Below, one piece after another: positions 46,320 to 57,352 of a DNA stretch of 64,000 nucleotides (position 1 is the first letter of the stretch; each line of letters opens with the position of its first letter). Source of the stretch: Tetmemena sp. SeJ-2015 (Eukaryota > Ciliophora > Spirotrichea > Sporadotrichida > Oxytrichidae). The stretch spans positions 62,001-126,000 of the forward strand of contig JAJKFJ010022837.1 in NCBI GenBank assembly GCA_027382625.1. The letters run 5' to 3'. Under the pieces are notes generated by a model. That model was given only the letters and a program-made list of their open reading frames with translations, made no database searches and was not told the origin of the DNA. Both the position numbers and the translations under genes were made by a program.

Positions 46320-47815
46320 ATTTAAAAAATTTTAAACTCAAAAAAAATTGGAAAAAAATTTTAAAATTTGAAAATTTAAAAATTTTCAATTTTTTAAAAT
46401 TTTCTTTTGTTATTTAAAATTTAAAATTTTAAGTTTTTTCTTCTTTTAAAAGAGTTTTTTTCCTTAAAAATTTGGGGAGTCTTGATATTTAAAAAACCCA
46501 TATTAAACCAATGAGGGCCCTTTCCAACTGACCTTTCCCCATTGGGGAAAAATTCTCCAGTCCCCTTGGGGAAAAGCTGCTCCAATAACGAATCAAAAAC
46601 GCTAACGAAGGGTTTTTTTAAAACTTTTTGGGGCCCCGATCAAAAGTTACTCTTAAGCCGGGATATTAGTAGGAACTATAAATGATTATTTAATTAAGCG
46701 CAAACTATTAATGGGAAAATTATTTTTCGTCAAACCTTGGCCATTTTTTAAAATTTCTTTGGGGGGTGACGCGACTCCGCCTCACAAGTTCAAAAATAAA
46801 CTAGAAACTCACTTCCGACCCACACTTCAACTATCTCATGCTTGAGTCTCTATAGAAGTTTATGCTTTTTTTTAGCAGTTTATCCCTCTCTTAATTTAAA
46901 GTTTTAAAATAGTTTGGGGGGAAAAATTTAGCTATTTTTTTTTAAAGGAATTTTTGGAAAAAGGGACCTCTAAAGGGGAAGGGTTTGATACATCCCACCC
47001 AATTTTCCAATCCCCCAACCCCACCAATTACCCGAAAAGTTCTCTTTCCAAAAAAGTTTGGTTTCACCCGCTTGGGGGTTCCCGGAAAAATAAAACCCCA
47101 AAAAAATTTGGAAAATTTAAAAAATTTTGGGGGATTTGAATTTTTTTCCCTTGGGTTAAAATATCTAAAAAATCCCCTTTAAATTTACCCGGTTTATACA
47201 AAAAAATTTTTGAAGGGGAATTTTTAATTCAAAGGAATTATATTTGGTCCAGCCATTAAAGGTGTTTAGGGTTTTTTTCAAAGGGGGTTAATCCCTTTTT
47301 CAAAATAAATATTCCCACCCCCAAAAAAATTTGGGTTTTTGGGTTTTTGGGGGAAATTTTTGAACCCATTAAAAATTTTTTTTTGGAGATTAAAAACCTT
47401 CTTCCCCCAAATTTTTTTGCCCTTCTTTTAAAACCCTAAAAAAAATTTTAGAATGGGGTTTTAATAAATTTTTTGAAAGACTAGGGAAAAAAAGTTTCGG
47501 CCCTGTTTTTCCTCTTTCAACCCCTAATTATCGAAGGAGGTTTGATTCCAAAAATCCCCAACCCCCTTTGAAGGAAAGGGGTAATTTTAAAAATTTTTCA
47601 ATCAGTTTTAGGGGCTCTTTCTTTTACCCTTTTGAATTTGAAAACCCTTTTTATTTTTAATTTTTAATTAGGGGTTTAAATATAATGAAAAATTTTTGGG
47701 TTGGGGGAATTTTACCAAAAACCTTTTTTATGAAGAAAGGGTTTTTAAAAACTACGCAACCCTTCAATCTTTTCTTTCCCCGGGAAAGAAAGTTAAAAGA
47801 AAAATTTTGAAATTA
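46320..47815. other. Homopolymer-corrupted block 2 (probable assembly artefact)
   Basis: About 1.5 kb in which nearly every base is stretched into runs, though less completely than in block 1. Stretches around 46500-46860 and 47730-47815 look partly natural. It lies between the divergent starts of the RAD51 paralog and the next plus-strand gene. No reliable coding content. Confidence 0.8.
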
Positions 47816-47897
47816 TAGAGTTCGCTCTCTAAGATCCGAAGAAACAGTCTAAACTCAGATCATTGCTATCTTTATAATTTGACTAATTAATTTGAAA

Positions 47898-49744
47898 ATG
47901 CTTGAAGACCTAACCTCAGGAGAGTGGGACATGGAAGATTTTGATAGTCTTACTACCTTTAGAAGAGACGTCATTAGATATATTCTAACTCAATATAGGA
48001 TTCTATGTGTGGCCCACCGTATAGAGGTGCAACGCCTAAAGCTGTAACTCCCAGCGAAAGGCCTCTTTTCATTCCTCCACAGTTTCATCGAGCTTTCTTC
48101 TCACCTAAAAGTCTTTATTAAACACTTAGCTCTATTCTAATTTTTTTTAAAGTCCTCATGAAGAAACTGTTATCCAACCAAGTAGTTCAAGACTCATTCA
48201 GTGAGTTCCTCCGCAGCCCGCAGATAGGAGTATTCGAAGATCAGGACTTCTTTGAGCACCCTTACCTCGGAGACATGCTATTTCTCAACATTTTGGATCA
48301 AATTTGGCTTAGTGAGGTATTCGATCCTATAGCACAAGATCTTTCTCTAGTTTTAAAAGGTGAAATAAGAGCAGTTCATCAGATGGACAAACTCGAGGAC
48401 CTTCTCAACAAAAGAAGCATTCTATGCAATTCATTCTCTAACTATTTATTGCTGCAAGATACTCAAGTATTTCAGGAAAGGAAAGGAAAATTAGAAAAGA
48501 AAGGGCATCCTTCCGCAAGTTCTGAGACTTCAGAACAGTTTATTCTTAAAATATTTTTGCTTTGACAGTTGTGACTTGAATCAAATGGATGATGATATCG
48601 CAGAATACACAGGTCAGATGATAGAAGACTTTTTATTCAACTTGTCTCAAAGAGTTAACATTTTTCGTCCCACTTTTAAATGAGAGTGCGCTCTCTTCAA
48701 GAATTCTGCTGTGAGGCTAAGAGATATGAACACACCAAGTTCGCACAGTAAGATTTTGATGAGTATTACTACGACTTGAAGAGAAGTTACATCTTGCACT
48801 CCTTCAATATAGAGCTTGAGCAAAAGCTAGATACTTTAATTTCTTGTTAGATAATAAAATCGACTTATTTTAAGCTGTATCAAAGTCTGGGAATACAGAT
48901 TTCCTCTTCTATAAAAGACATGACAGTTTACCAGATCATTCCCTAATACCTACACGGAACCTTCTTCTTCAAAATCGTTTAAGCTCTCTTCAAAAGTATT
49001 GACTAGCAACAAGTATTCAATGCCTCCCACTTAAGGTACGCTCTCTTTATGCTTCTCAACATCGAAAATGAAACTTCTCTTAATAAATTATTTTCAGTAA
49101 GTGTGGCAATAAATTTAAACCAAGTGGGCAGACAAATTGAACAGCAGTCTTCGTAAATGCCATATGAAATTGAGCTAGGCTCCTCGTCTTACTATAGAGC
49201 AACTCGAGATGTCAGACTTACAGCGCATTCTTTACAAGATAGAGCTTGGAGTAGAAAGCTAGCACGATTTCCAGAGAGAAATAACCTCCAAGAAAGAAGA
49301 GCAGAACGTAAAAATTGTCAGAGAAATACAGTTAAGAATGAGCAACTTGGTGCAGAGAAATTATGAGCCCATGCTTCAATTTAAGTTCTTTATTGACGAT
49401 GGGCTTTCGCGGTGACGTGGCACAACTGATCAAGGAGTTACGCCTGTGAATTACTTTAAATCGATTAAGTATTATATGCCCGTTAGGGGTTCTTAATTCC
49501 TAACTATTATTATTATTAAAAGTTCTTTATCTTACTAGTGTGTTTGCTTCATATAAACAGCGATAGTAGTATCAACTAACATCCTCCCACTGGTGGCATT
49601 AGTAGCGGTAGTGGGAGTGTTAACACAATAAATGATAACTATTTAAATGCTGGCAACTAATTCTTAACTAACAACAATATTCTATCATCTGCAACGAGAG
49701 ACTTTCTCATCCCGGGAGGTCTCACTCTAACGAGATCTCATTGA
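47898..49744 (+). CDS. Helical protein of unknown function
   Basis: ATG at 47898 (MLEDLTSGEWDMEDFDSL), final TGA at 49742-49744. The frame is broken by a few introns or IESs. Recognisable coding parts: TTFRRDVIRYILTQYRIL, LFSFLHSFIELSSHLKVF, EFLRSPQIGVFEDQDFFEH, IAEYTGQMIEDFLFNLSQR, DLKRSYILHSFNIELEQKL, TVYQIIPQYLHGTFFFKIV, DLQRILYKIELGVESQHDF, REIQLRMSNLVQRNYEPML and a Ser/Gly/Asn-rich tail with TRDFLIPGGLTLTRSH. It is mostly helical and resembles large complex subunits, but no domain can be named. The antisense and other plus frames of 49157-49366 look open but fit less well. Confidence 0.6.
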
Positions 49745-50135
49745 TCGTGTCCATATGTCTCCTCCATTTGATTAATAAAGCTTCATCAGCATCATATCAT
49801 CAAAACAAAAAGTTAAAAATTTTGCTCTATTCAGGCACAAATTTATTTACAATAATTTATGAAATAAACAATTCCAGCAAATATATTTCAAAGCAAGTAA
49901 TAAGGTTATAATAAGAATATACAGAGTCCAGAGCCAAAGATCACAAATATTACTATACGCAAGCGCTCATTTATTATTTCTTATTAAGAATAAAGATATC
50001 ATTATAAATAAATAGTGATCCGATGCAACTTCAGACAATGCTAATTTAATTTATTTTACACTCAGTTATCATTACATATTCAAGGGCGCTCAAGTTTCTT
50101 AAATAACGAGTTAATTACAGGATAATTAAGACGAT
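49745..50135. other. AT-rich intergenic stretch
   Basis: Space between two convergent genes. No feature recognised. Confidence 0.6.
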
Positions 50136-51732
50136 TCAAACCAAAACTATACCAATATCTCCAGGCACCATCCTTTGGTCTAAATGCCAATTATAGAGAT
50201 AAAAGTGGAGAGATCCATCTCCTGGAGCGAATTGCAATTCATCCAAGAATTCGGCGTTTTCCATAATGTCTAGTGCATTGAATACATCTAATCCGAGCTC
50301 CTTTGCTTTAGCTAAAGCGTATTTCATCAACTCATGAATTAAGTCTATCTATTAATCACTAAAAATTGAAGAGGGTTAACTGTTCCGACATTATAGTAGG
50401 CGTAAGCAACATTAACATGATCGTGCTAATGTCCGTTCTTTTTCAAAATTGCTGATGGAAGAGTGTAGAAAGATATCACATCAGTGATCTTCTTGTTTAG
50501 CAAGCTTTGAACAACGTACGAGCTCATAACACCTTCTCTGGGAAGAATCATGTGGCTCAATTCCTCTGGAGTTAGCTTAAGCTTTAGTTCGAATTTCTTA
50601 AGATACTCTGCCAAAAGTTTGTGAACTTGAGGGATATCTGCAGCTTCCATGGGCCTAACTTCTCCTGCAAGATTTATCTCATTTAGAGTAGGAGGCTTGT
50701 TCAACTTTTGATACTTTGCCATCGACATCCCCTTAGGTAGGGAATTGAAGCCGACTTCAACAAGCTTCTTAACATCAAGAGATCTATGGAAATAAGTAGC
50801 AGTTGTAAGTGGCTCCTAGAAAACAACTCCAGCTGTGTAAACAGCTTGCTGCACTCCGGTTCTCATAATTCTGCGCGTTACTTCCTTTATCAAGACTGGA
50901 GCTAATCTCTTTGTTCTTAGCTTTTTGTGAACACACAAAAAGTTAATCTCTGCCATTTAGGTCACTTGCTATTTAGTCTACACTTTCACTGGTATTCCTG
51001 ATATGAAAGCTAGTAGCTTTTGATTCTAGCCACCCCTTACTCCAACTATCCAATCAGGATTGAAGTTTATTAAAGATAATTAATCATTCGATTTAAAAGT
51101 TGGGGATAAGAAGAGCCCATCTTAGGAACTCAACTGGATAATCAAACCTAAATGTATTTTCGCTATCCTCCACATAATTGTTTTTCAATAACTCGTAAAC
51201 CTCATTTGCCTACACGTCATCTTTAATGTCAACATTAGCCCAAACGAAGCCTTCAGGAAGCGCAAAAGGTTCTGCCTAAATTTCCTCTGGCTTGTATTTC
51301 CTAATAGGTCCCTCTTTCTTTGGCTATAAACGAAGATTAGTCATTATAATACTAGAAAACTGCGGATTTCTCTATTGATTAGAGTTATTACCTTTTATCC
51401 CGGCTTATACTTCATTTGAACAGGTTGAGTATCCCAAAATTCGTGCTTGTCCTGAGGAAGAAGTTATCTGAGCCAATCTATCTTTTTTCTATCTTCTAAT
51501 GATGTTTCTTGCATGCTGAATTTGTTTATGTAATTGAGTATGTTGTCTTTCATCTCCTCTGATATTTCACTTGGTTCCTTCAATGCTGAGCTGCTCTTGG
51601 CTTCCTCTGCAACCTAGGTTTCTGAAGTTTAATAAAAGACTCTTAATTTAATTAAGGAGCAGTTGGTACTTCCTTAACTTCTTCGATAGTAGGATTTTCT
51701 TCTGTGTTGTGTTTTGGTTAGGATGACTCCAT
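50136..51732 (-). CDS. NMT: Glycylpeptide N-tetradecanoyltransferase
   Basis: Transfers myristate from myristoyl-CoA to the N-terminal Gly of target proteins in the cytosol. ATG at 51732 ([15 protein letters not shown]), TGA at 50136-50138. Nearly the whole enzyme is readable: [107 protein letters not shown] (acyl-CoA site), [68 protein letters not shown], with the catalytic C-terminal carboxylate at ...GIVLV. Three IESs (AAG, AAGTT, TGAA pointers) and one 68 bp GT-AG intron are required. Length after removal is normal. Confidence 0.97.
50335..50366. other. IES, pointer TGAA
   Basis: TGAA at 50335-50338 and 50367-50370 (TTCA on the coding strand). Removing 32 bp joins NVGTVNPLH to [11 protein letters not shown] exactly in the NMT frame. 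Confidence 0.85.
51063..51096. other. IES, pointer AAGTT
   Basis: AAGTT at 51063-51067 and 51097-51101. Removing 34 bp joins [11 protein letters not shown] to NPDWIVGVR in the NMT frame and deletes a TGA. Confidence 0.9.
51625..51653. other. IES, pointer AAG
   Basis: AAG at 51625-51627 and 51654-51656. Removing 29 bp joins KEVPTAPS to [12 protein letters not shown] in the NMT frame. Confidence 0.7.
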
Positions 51733-52222
51733 TTTGTAGGTTAGCTGTTGATCGAATTCAATATTTATTAATGAATAGTAGTAGTTGTACTTTTAATGAT
51801 CAATTTGCAAGAAAAGGAGTGGTTTTCAAATCAAAAATATCTTTCCTCTACCTCTAGAATATTCTAGTTTAATGATAAAAATGTAAATGCTTTTCTAAAA
51901 AGACTATCAAAAAATGAAATAGGCTTACAAAGAGAACCAAAATTTTCATCGAAAGGGCCTTTAGAGGGCTCATTAAAAATTTTAATTTTTAATTGGCTCA
52001 TGAGCAATTATAGACCATTCAAGAGTAAGATCTTTGTCCTCTAAAACTTCGTTCTCAACATAGAAATCAGAAATTATAGTTAAGCTGATGGATAAATAGA
52101 TACGATTAGAGGATGAGTCATATTTATTAATCGAAGATAGAGTTCTTTAACAAAATGGTTGAGAAGATTTAAGGAAATTAGATTTTTAAAGCGTTTATTT
52201 TAAGACTGAAGAGAAAAAATTC
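51733..52222. other. Divergent intergenic region NMT / MDR reductase
   Basis: About 490 AT-rich bp between two divergent starts. It presumably holds both promoters. No motif recognised. Confidence 0.6.
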
Positions 52223-53261
52223 ATGAAGTCTGTGATCTACACAGGACCTGGAGAGTTTGAATACTCTAATTCAACTAAAGAAATCCCAACTCCAGGCAAG
52301 GGTGAGGTACTCATCAAGGTTGAATGCTGCCCAATTGTTCCTTCTGATACCTACTTCCTTTCTGGAACTTATAGTGGCAACTATACTTATCCTATAGTTC
52401 CAGGCTCCGAGGGTTCAGGCACCGTCATATCTAGTGGAGGTGGTTTTATGGCATGGACTCTTGTTGGCAAGAGAGTTGCTTTCGGAAAGCAAGTTGAGAG
52501 AGCAGGAAACTTCACTAAGGATGGAAGTTTTGCCGAGTATGCAGTCACTTCAGCTATGCACTGTATCCCTATTGACGCCAATCAGACTTTTGAGCAGGGA
52601 TCAAATGGAACACTCAATCCTTTGACAGCAGTTGGACTCGTTGAGAAGGCTAGAGAATACGGAGCAAATGCTATTGTACAAACTGGAGCATACTCTCAGG
52701 TCGGAAGAATGGTTGCGAGACTTTGCAGAGAGCAAAACATCCCACTCGTCAATATCGTCAGAAAGGAAGATCAAATTGAGGGATTAAAGACAAAGCATGG
52801 AGCTAAGTATGTCTTGAATTCAGAGGATCCAAACTTCCAAAGCAACCTCAACGCCATTTGCAAAGAACTTAGAGTTAATGTATGCTTTGAATGCGTTGCC
52901 GGGCCAGTCGTTTCAAAGATAGTTGAAGCAATCAGAAATAATGGAGTAATCATTGCTTATGGTGCTCTCAGTCAAGAGAAGATTTCAGGTATCAACCCTC
53001 TCAAACTTATGGCAAATAACATCAGACTTCTAATTCATCATATTTATAAAAGTTAGACTTGAGGGCTTCCTTCTTCCCTACTGGGTGAAGCAAAAGAGTC
53101 TCTGGGGTCAATTGAGCGTAATTAAGCAAAGCAAACATCTTTTGGAAGATGTTGAAGTATCCAAGTGCTATGGATTACATCAAATTAAAGAAGCTCTGGC
53201 TGATTACAAGAGCAACATGAGTCAAGGCAGAATCATCCTCAAGCCATCTCTTTCTGAATGA
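52223..53261 (+). CDS. Zinc-independent MDR oxidoreductase (quinone/enoyl reductase-like)
   Basis: Medium-chain reductase that would transfer hydride from NADPH to a quinone or enoyl substrate. ATG at 52223 (MKSVIYTGPGEFEYSN). N-terminal GroES-like fold: GKGEVLIKVECCPIVPSDTY, then YPIVPGSEGSGTVISSGGG. The position equal to GHE of zinc alcohol dehydrogenases is GSE, so catalytic zinc is not expected. Nucleotide domain: NPLTAVGLVEKAREYGANAI, VQTGAYSQVGRMVARLC in place of the usual AxxxGVG loop, and VNVCFECVAGPVVSKIVEAI. The last 67 residues (EGFLLPYWVKQKSLWGQL; GRIILKPSLSE) are in another frame, reached only by removing a 31 bp IES (pointer AGACTT). TGA at 53259-53261 gives about 345 residues, normal for the family. 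Confidence 0.9.
53024..53054. other. IES, pointer AGACTT
   Basis: AGACTT at 53024-53029 and 53055-53060. The 31 bp insert is AT-rich, lacks GT-AG ends and shifts the frame. Removal joins ANNIRL to EGFLLPYWV, the expected MDR sequence. This is the cleanest single proof of germline structure here. Confidence 0.95.
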
Positions 53262-53606
53262 AAGATTCCTGAGTCTAATTACCATTAGCCTGAATGGTTA
53301 AGGGTTAATAGAGATTAAACGCGTTTAAGTTGATAGGAATGAATAGGATATATGGAATATTTGACCTAATATTTATGTAATACCTTAAGTCTCAGTAATC
53401 AGTACGTCATATCTTTGATAAATGCGATCATTCCTCATAAATTTGCTCTACGGTATGATTATTCGAGGAATCTGGGTATTTTAACAAAATAAACTTTAAG
53501 AGAAGAAAAGTGAGATATATTTTAAACCCTGCTCTTTTGTATAATCAAAAATTTCTCGCGGACTCAGTTGTTTTTCCTTATCATTTCGCAAGGCTTTATG
53601 CATTTT
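53262..53606. other. AT-rich intergenic stretch
   Basis: No coding content, RNA or repeat recognised between the convergent genes. Confidence 0.6.
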
Positions 53607-54027
53607 TCATCTTTTAGCCTTTATAAGTAGAAATAATTTAATTGGTCTAGCCCCGACTAATGACAGGTTTGTTTTTTATGTTACATGGAGGAGGATTATA
53701 GCGCCTAGAAATGTGAAGGACGATAAAAATTACTCCGTTGTTGTTGCTGCCAAACTCCTCTCTTGTCTAACCCAATTTGGGCTCTCTTCACTTAGGTCGT
53801 TATGCCTCGCTCGGGAAACTACATCGTTTGAATTTGCTTTCTCATTTCTAGCTTTGAAAATTTCTATCAATCCTCCTCCGTGACTTTACAAGTTTGCATA
53901 GCCAATCTAGGTTATCTCTGGACAAACAATATCCGGTTTACAAGTTTTTTGTTCATAAAATTTCTTACCCGGTGTTCTAACTTAGATTTCACCTATTCCA
54001 TACTTACCTAAATCCCTTATCCTCCAT
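53607..54027 (-). CDS. Small conserved-looking protein, function unknown
   Basis: ATG at 54027. After a 7 bp break (repeat ATCC at 54012 and 54019) one uninterrupted frame reads MEDLGKYGIGEIQVRTPGKK, FYEQKTCKPDIVCPEITQIG, YANLQSHGGGLIEIFKARNE, SRARHNDLSEESPNWVRQER and a hydrophobic end (FTFLGAIILLHVTQ), stopping at TGA 53607-53609. About 135 residues, with no known motif. Ordered-looking composition and absence of Gln-codon runs suggest a real folded protein. Its start lies 94 bp from the initiator tRNA gene on the opposite strand. Confidence 0.6.
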
Positions 54028-54120
54028 CACTTTATCTTCTTTTTCTTTGATGATATATCAGGAGCGAGTTTCGAATTGTACCCTCTTATAACGGAATATT
54101 TTCAGAATAGAGGTATGGAA

Positions 54121-54192
54121 AGCGGGGTGGCGCAGTGGGAGCGTACTAGGCTCATAACCTAGGGGTCGGTGGATCGAAACCACTCCCCGCTA
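54121..54192 (+). tRNA. tRNA-iMet: Initiator tRNA-Met (CAT)
   Basis: A full cloverleaf of 72 nt without intron or CCA. Acceptor stem AGCGGGG / CCCCGCT with A discriminator at 54192, D-arm GGCGCAGTGGGAGCG, anticodon stem CTAGG / CCTAG with loop CTCATAA (CAT at 54153-54155), and T-arm GGTGG / CCACT with loop ATCGAAA. The T-loop ATCGAAA instead of TTC-type and the start AG...CTA mark it as the eukaryotic initiator. A Pol III T-run terminator (TTTTTT at 54198-54203) follows directly. Confidence 0.97.
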
Positions 54193-54197
54193 CTTTC

Positions 54198-54203
54198 TTT
54201 TTT
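54198..54203 (+). terminator. Pol III T-run terminator of tRNA-iMet
   Basis: Six T residues begin 6 bp after the tRNA 3' end, with a second T5 run a few bases on. Confidence 0.85.
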
Positions 54204-54461
54204 GGTCTTTTTGCACCCAATATAATTCGTCAGAAATTTCCACTAATTTATTCATGATTGCGACTCTATATTTCTAATTACAAATTACTTTATTATTCCA
54301 CTTCTCTCTCCTTGCGCGTAGTGGATTAAAAAATAAGAAAGAAATAGCAATAAACTCGATAATTGTCTTTTGCTAAAGAATAGCGTATTAAAGATAGAGT
54401 AAAATTCTATTATAGATTATCGCATTTGAATGTTATTAAGTTAATTTAGTAATTGAGTAAA

Positions 54462-57317
54462 ATGATGAATGTAATCGGTAATGCAGCACCAGCTGCTAAG
54501 AAAGCAACAGTTGCGCCCTCTTCTTTAATCGTGAATCAAAATATGAGCTATCAAAATTAAGAGCAAGGGGTGCCACACCCAAACCATATAAGATCAACTT
54601 CAAATTCCAGATCAAATTTAAACAAACCAAATGTACAAAACTTCTACGTTTAAAAAACTCAAGTGTAACAGATGATAGCTGCTGCAGGTCTCAATAACAC
54701 ATTTTATCACAAAACATAAGACCAAATATTTCATATCTTCATTATTTACTAAAATATTGAAGCAGAGAAATAAAGTACTAAAGGAGACTAATCAGATTCT
54801 TAATCCCCAAAAGTTGAGCAATTTTCACAAGCTAAACACTCAGCATATTTAAATTCCACGAGCGAAATAGAGAAACAACTCTAATTTGCCAAACTAAGAA
54901 GTTATAGCCCAGAACTGGTTGAATCAGACATTGCCTTTGAATGCAGCTCAGCATGTTACTTCATTAAATTTTACTTCAAGTCAGATTGAAGCAGGAAGTG
55001 GAGGTGCAATAGAATCAATTGACGCCACTCCCACAAGTTAAGCTAAAAATGTATAATTATCTAGCAAATAGTAAAACTTTCACACTGCAAATTAGGGGTC
55101 CTCAACTGCTATGAATGATTAATTTAGTACCAACGCTTTAATTTTTGAAAACTTGTCCAATGCTACCCTTACTAATCTTATCCAGCCTCCTGTTGTGCCT
55201 CTTTCTGGAAAGAGGAAATCTCAAAAGTTATCCAATTTCATGGGCGCAACTTAGACTATCAGAGCTAAGAGCACGCTAAGCAAAAATGAAAAGTAATAGC
55301 TTCAAGCCAAGTATTTAAGTTATAATTTTGAAAATTGCTTTTTATTTGGTGGGTTTACAGCCTTAGCAAGCGATTTAGCATCTAAATCATTTGCCGATTG
55401 GCGTGTAGGCTATTTAGTAGAGCTCTATTAAAAAGGCCAAAAAGGTAACGCTTCAACTTTTTGTTTATGAACCTTATTTAAAGTTTTTTATAGACGAACT
55501 CAATTTAATTTTTAAGATAACTTGATTATTTCTAAAAATTTTAAGGAACTCAATTGGGATAATTGACCATTAAGATCTTCAAGGGTTTTTAAATTAAGAG
55601 GCCGCTTTGCACACAATTGATTATAGGAATTAGTCTTCGGGACCCATGAATAAAGCCAACAGAACTATTGTTGGAAGAATCGGACATGATCAGCGACTAA
55701 ATGCAACAATAGCAAATCCCAACATAATCTCAATTAAAGAGCACTTTTATTATAAATGGCATTTTAATCGAGCCTTATACTCAAAGCAACTTGCAATTAT
55801 TCCACAAACATAACTAGACTGTAATTATTGAGCCATCGTCCAAATCTAAGGTTAAGAAAGTCCTAGCAACTGCTGCTGTTTAGTTTAACAGTTAAACCAG
55901 GAACGAGCAAAATGGGCTCTCTAGTGTCAAACTAAAGTAATAGCTGACTTATAATAAAGAGGTAAGAATATCTTAAAAGGCATTATCAGATTTCATCTTA
56001 TTTTTAATAGAGAACTCGAAGTTAGTTGAAGCAGATTGTTTTCCACCATTAAAACTCAACTTCAGCGCACTAATCTAATCTGAGGAATGCAGCTAAGCTC
56101 AATAATTTCATCGAAAATCAGATTAACAATATGCAGAGCAGACAGTTGAATAATTACTCCCCACTCGGCAATACCTATCTTCTTCATGTACTCATTGTAA
56201 TCTTTGTAACTTTATTTAGAAAAGAAGCGAGTCAGTGGCAGCCACTAATCATCCTGACTATTAACTCTACCATATGAATCTTATGCAATAGTAGTAGCAA
56301 CTACAGTAGTAATAATTCATGACGAACTAATAGAGACAGCAAATTTAGTAGACTATACTCCTTTAGCAATAGCATTAGCAATAGCTCTAAAATTAGCAAT
56401 CTTCTAATCAATATCTGGGAAATCCTTAAATGGAGTATTTATATAAGCTCATATATAAGTATGTTAGTTTAATCCCTAGTAGCAAGTTTTATAAGCATCT
56501 GGGGTGAGAAAAAGGGGAAGCATGGCTAATGCGAGCAATAGAATTAGAATGCACTAGCAAAACAGCAACAGGCCTCAAAGCAACATGAGATTTAGAGAAC
56601 AAGATTAGAGTAGTTAAAACTTCATTGGCAACTCCCATATTTCAGATAAATCTTCATTTTACATTATCCGAAACTTTTATATCAATAAACACTTAACTTT
56701 CATTGATAGGAGACTATGGAGGAACGAGCGGTGGGAATAATAATCCCTTCAACAGCGATACTAGAAAGAATATAAGCTAGGGTTTTAATGTGAACTCCAG
56801 TGATGGAGGTGGCCCCAGATCTTTTATTTAGACTCAGTAGCAGATCTAAAATTAGAGCTCTCATTCTCGATCTAACTAAAAAAGCAACTATTTGGATGGA
56901 AGCTAACTAGGAAGCAATCTTCACTCTCATAATGCCAGCAATACGATATAAGTATAATCTGCAGCAAAAGAGAGCCTACACTTAATGGAGAAAAACAGTA
57001 GTAATCATAAAATTGCACAGATTTCTGCTAAAGTTGTCACCAAAAATAACTAAAATATTCCTTCTGAAGGAAAAACTAAAGGTGAATCATCAAAGCATAT
57101 TCTATTTTTAAATATAGTTTAATTTAGAAAGAATTCAAATAAATTAGTTAAGGAAAAGAATGATAAGGGTAAATTATTATTACAATTATTGCTTTTGAGA
57201 ATTGTATAAATTGTCATCTTTCATCGCTATTTTTTTAAAGTAGAAAAATCAGACATATTAAATCTTAAAGAAAATTCATAATCCAACATTAGATATTTTA
57301 ATTAAAGCATTTTTTGA
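54462..57317 (+). CDS. Asn/Gln/Ser-rich low-complexity protein
   Basis: ATG at 54462 (MMNVIGNAAPAAKKATVA). The reading frame, with abundant TAA/TAG Gln codons, runs through YQNQEQGVPHPNHIRSTSN, QIFHIFIIYQNIEAEKQS, SNTFAKLRSYSPELVESD-like parts and NKANRTIVGRI, then Ser/Asn repeats around 56230-56660 where AGCAAT and AGTAAT units alternate, and a tail with GGGPRSFIQTQQQIQNQSSH and HKIAQISAKVVTKNNQN. Frame shifts mark unplaced introns or IESs, and the 3' end (TGA 57315-57317) is approximate. Such sequences are common in ciliate genomes and predict disorder or aggregation-prone scaffolds. No domain recognised. Confidence 0.55.
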
Positions 57318-57352
57318 TTAATTCTTTAAATTAATCCAACATAATTTTTTAG

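Noticed and set aside
49157..49366. Arg-rich plus-strand ORF
   Set aside because: A different plus frame of the same interval continues the helical gene (DLQRILYKIELGVESQ) and fits better.
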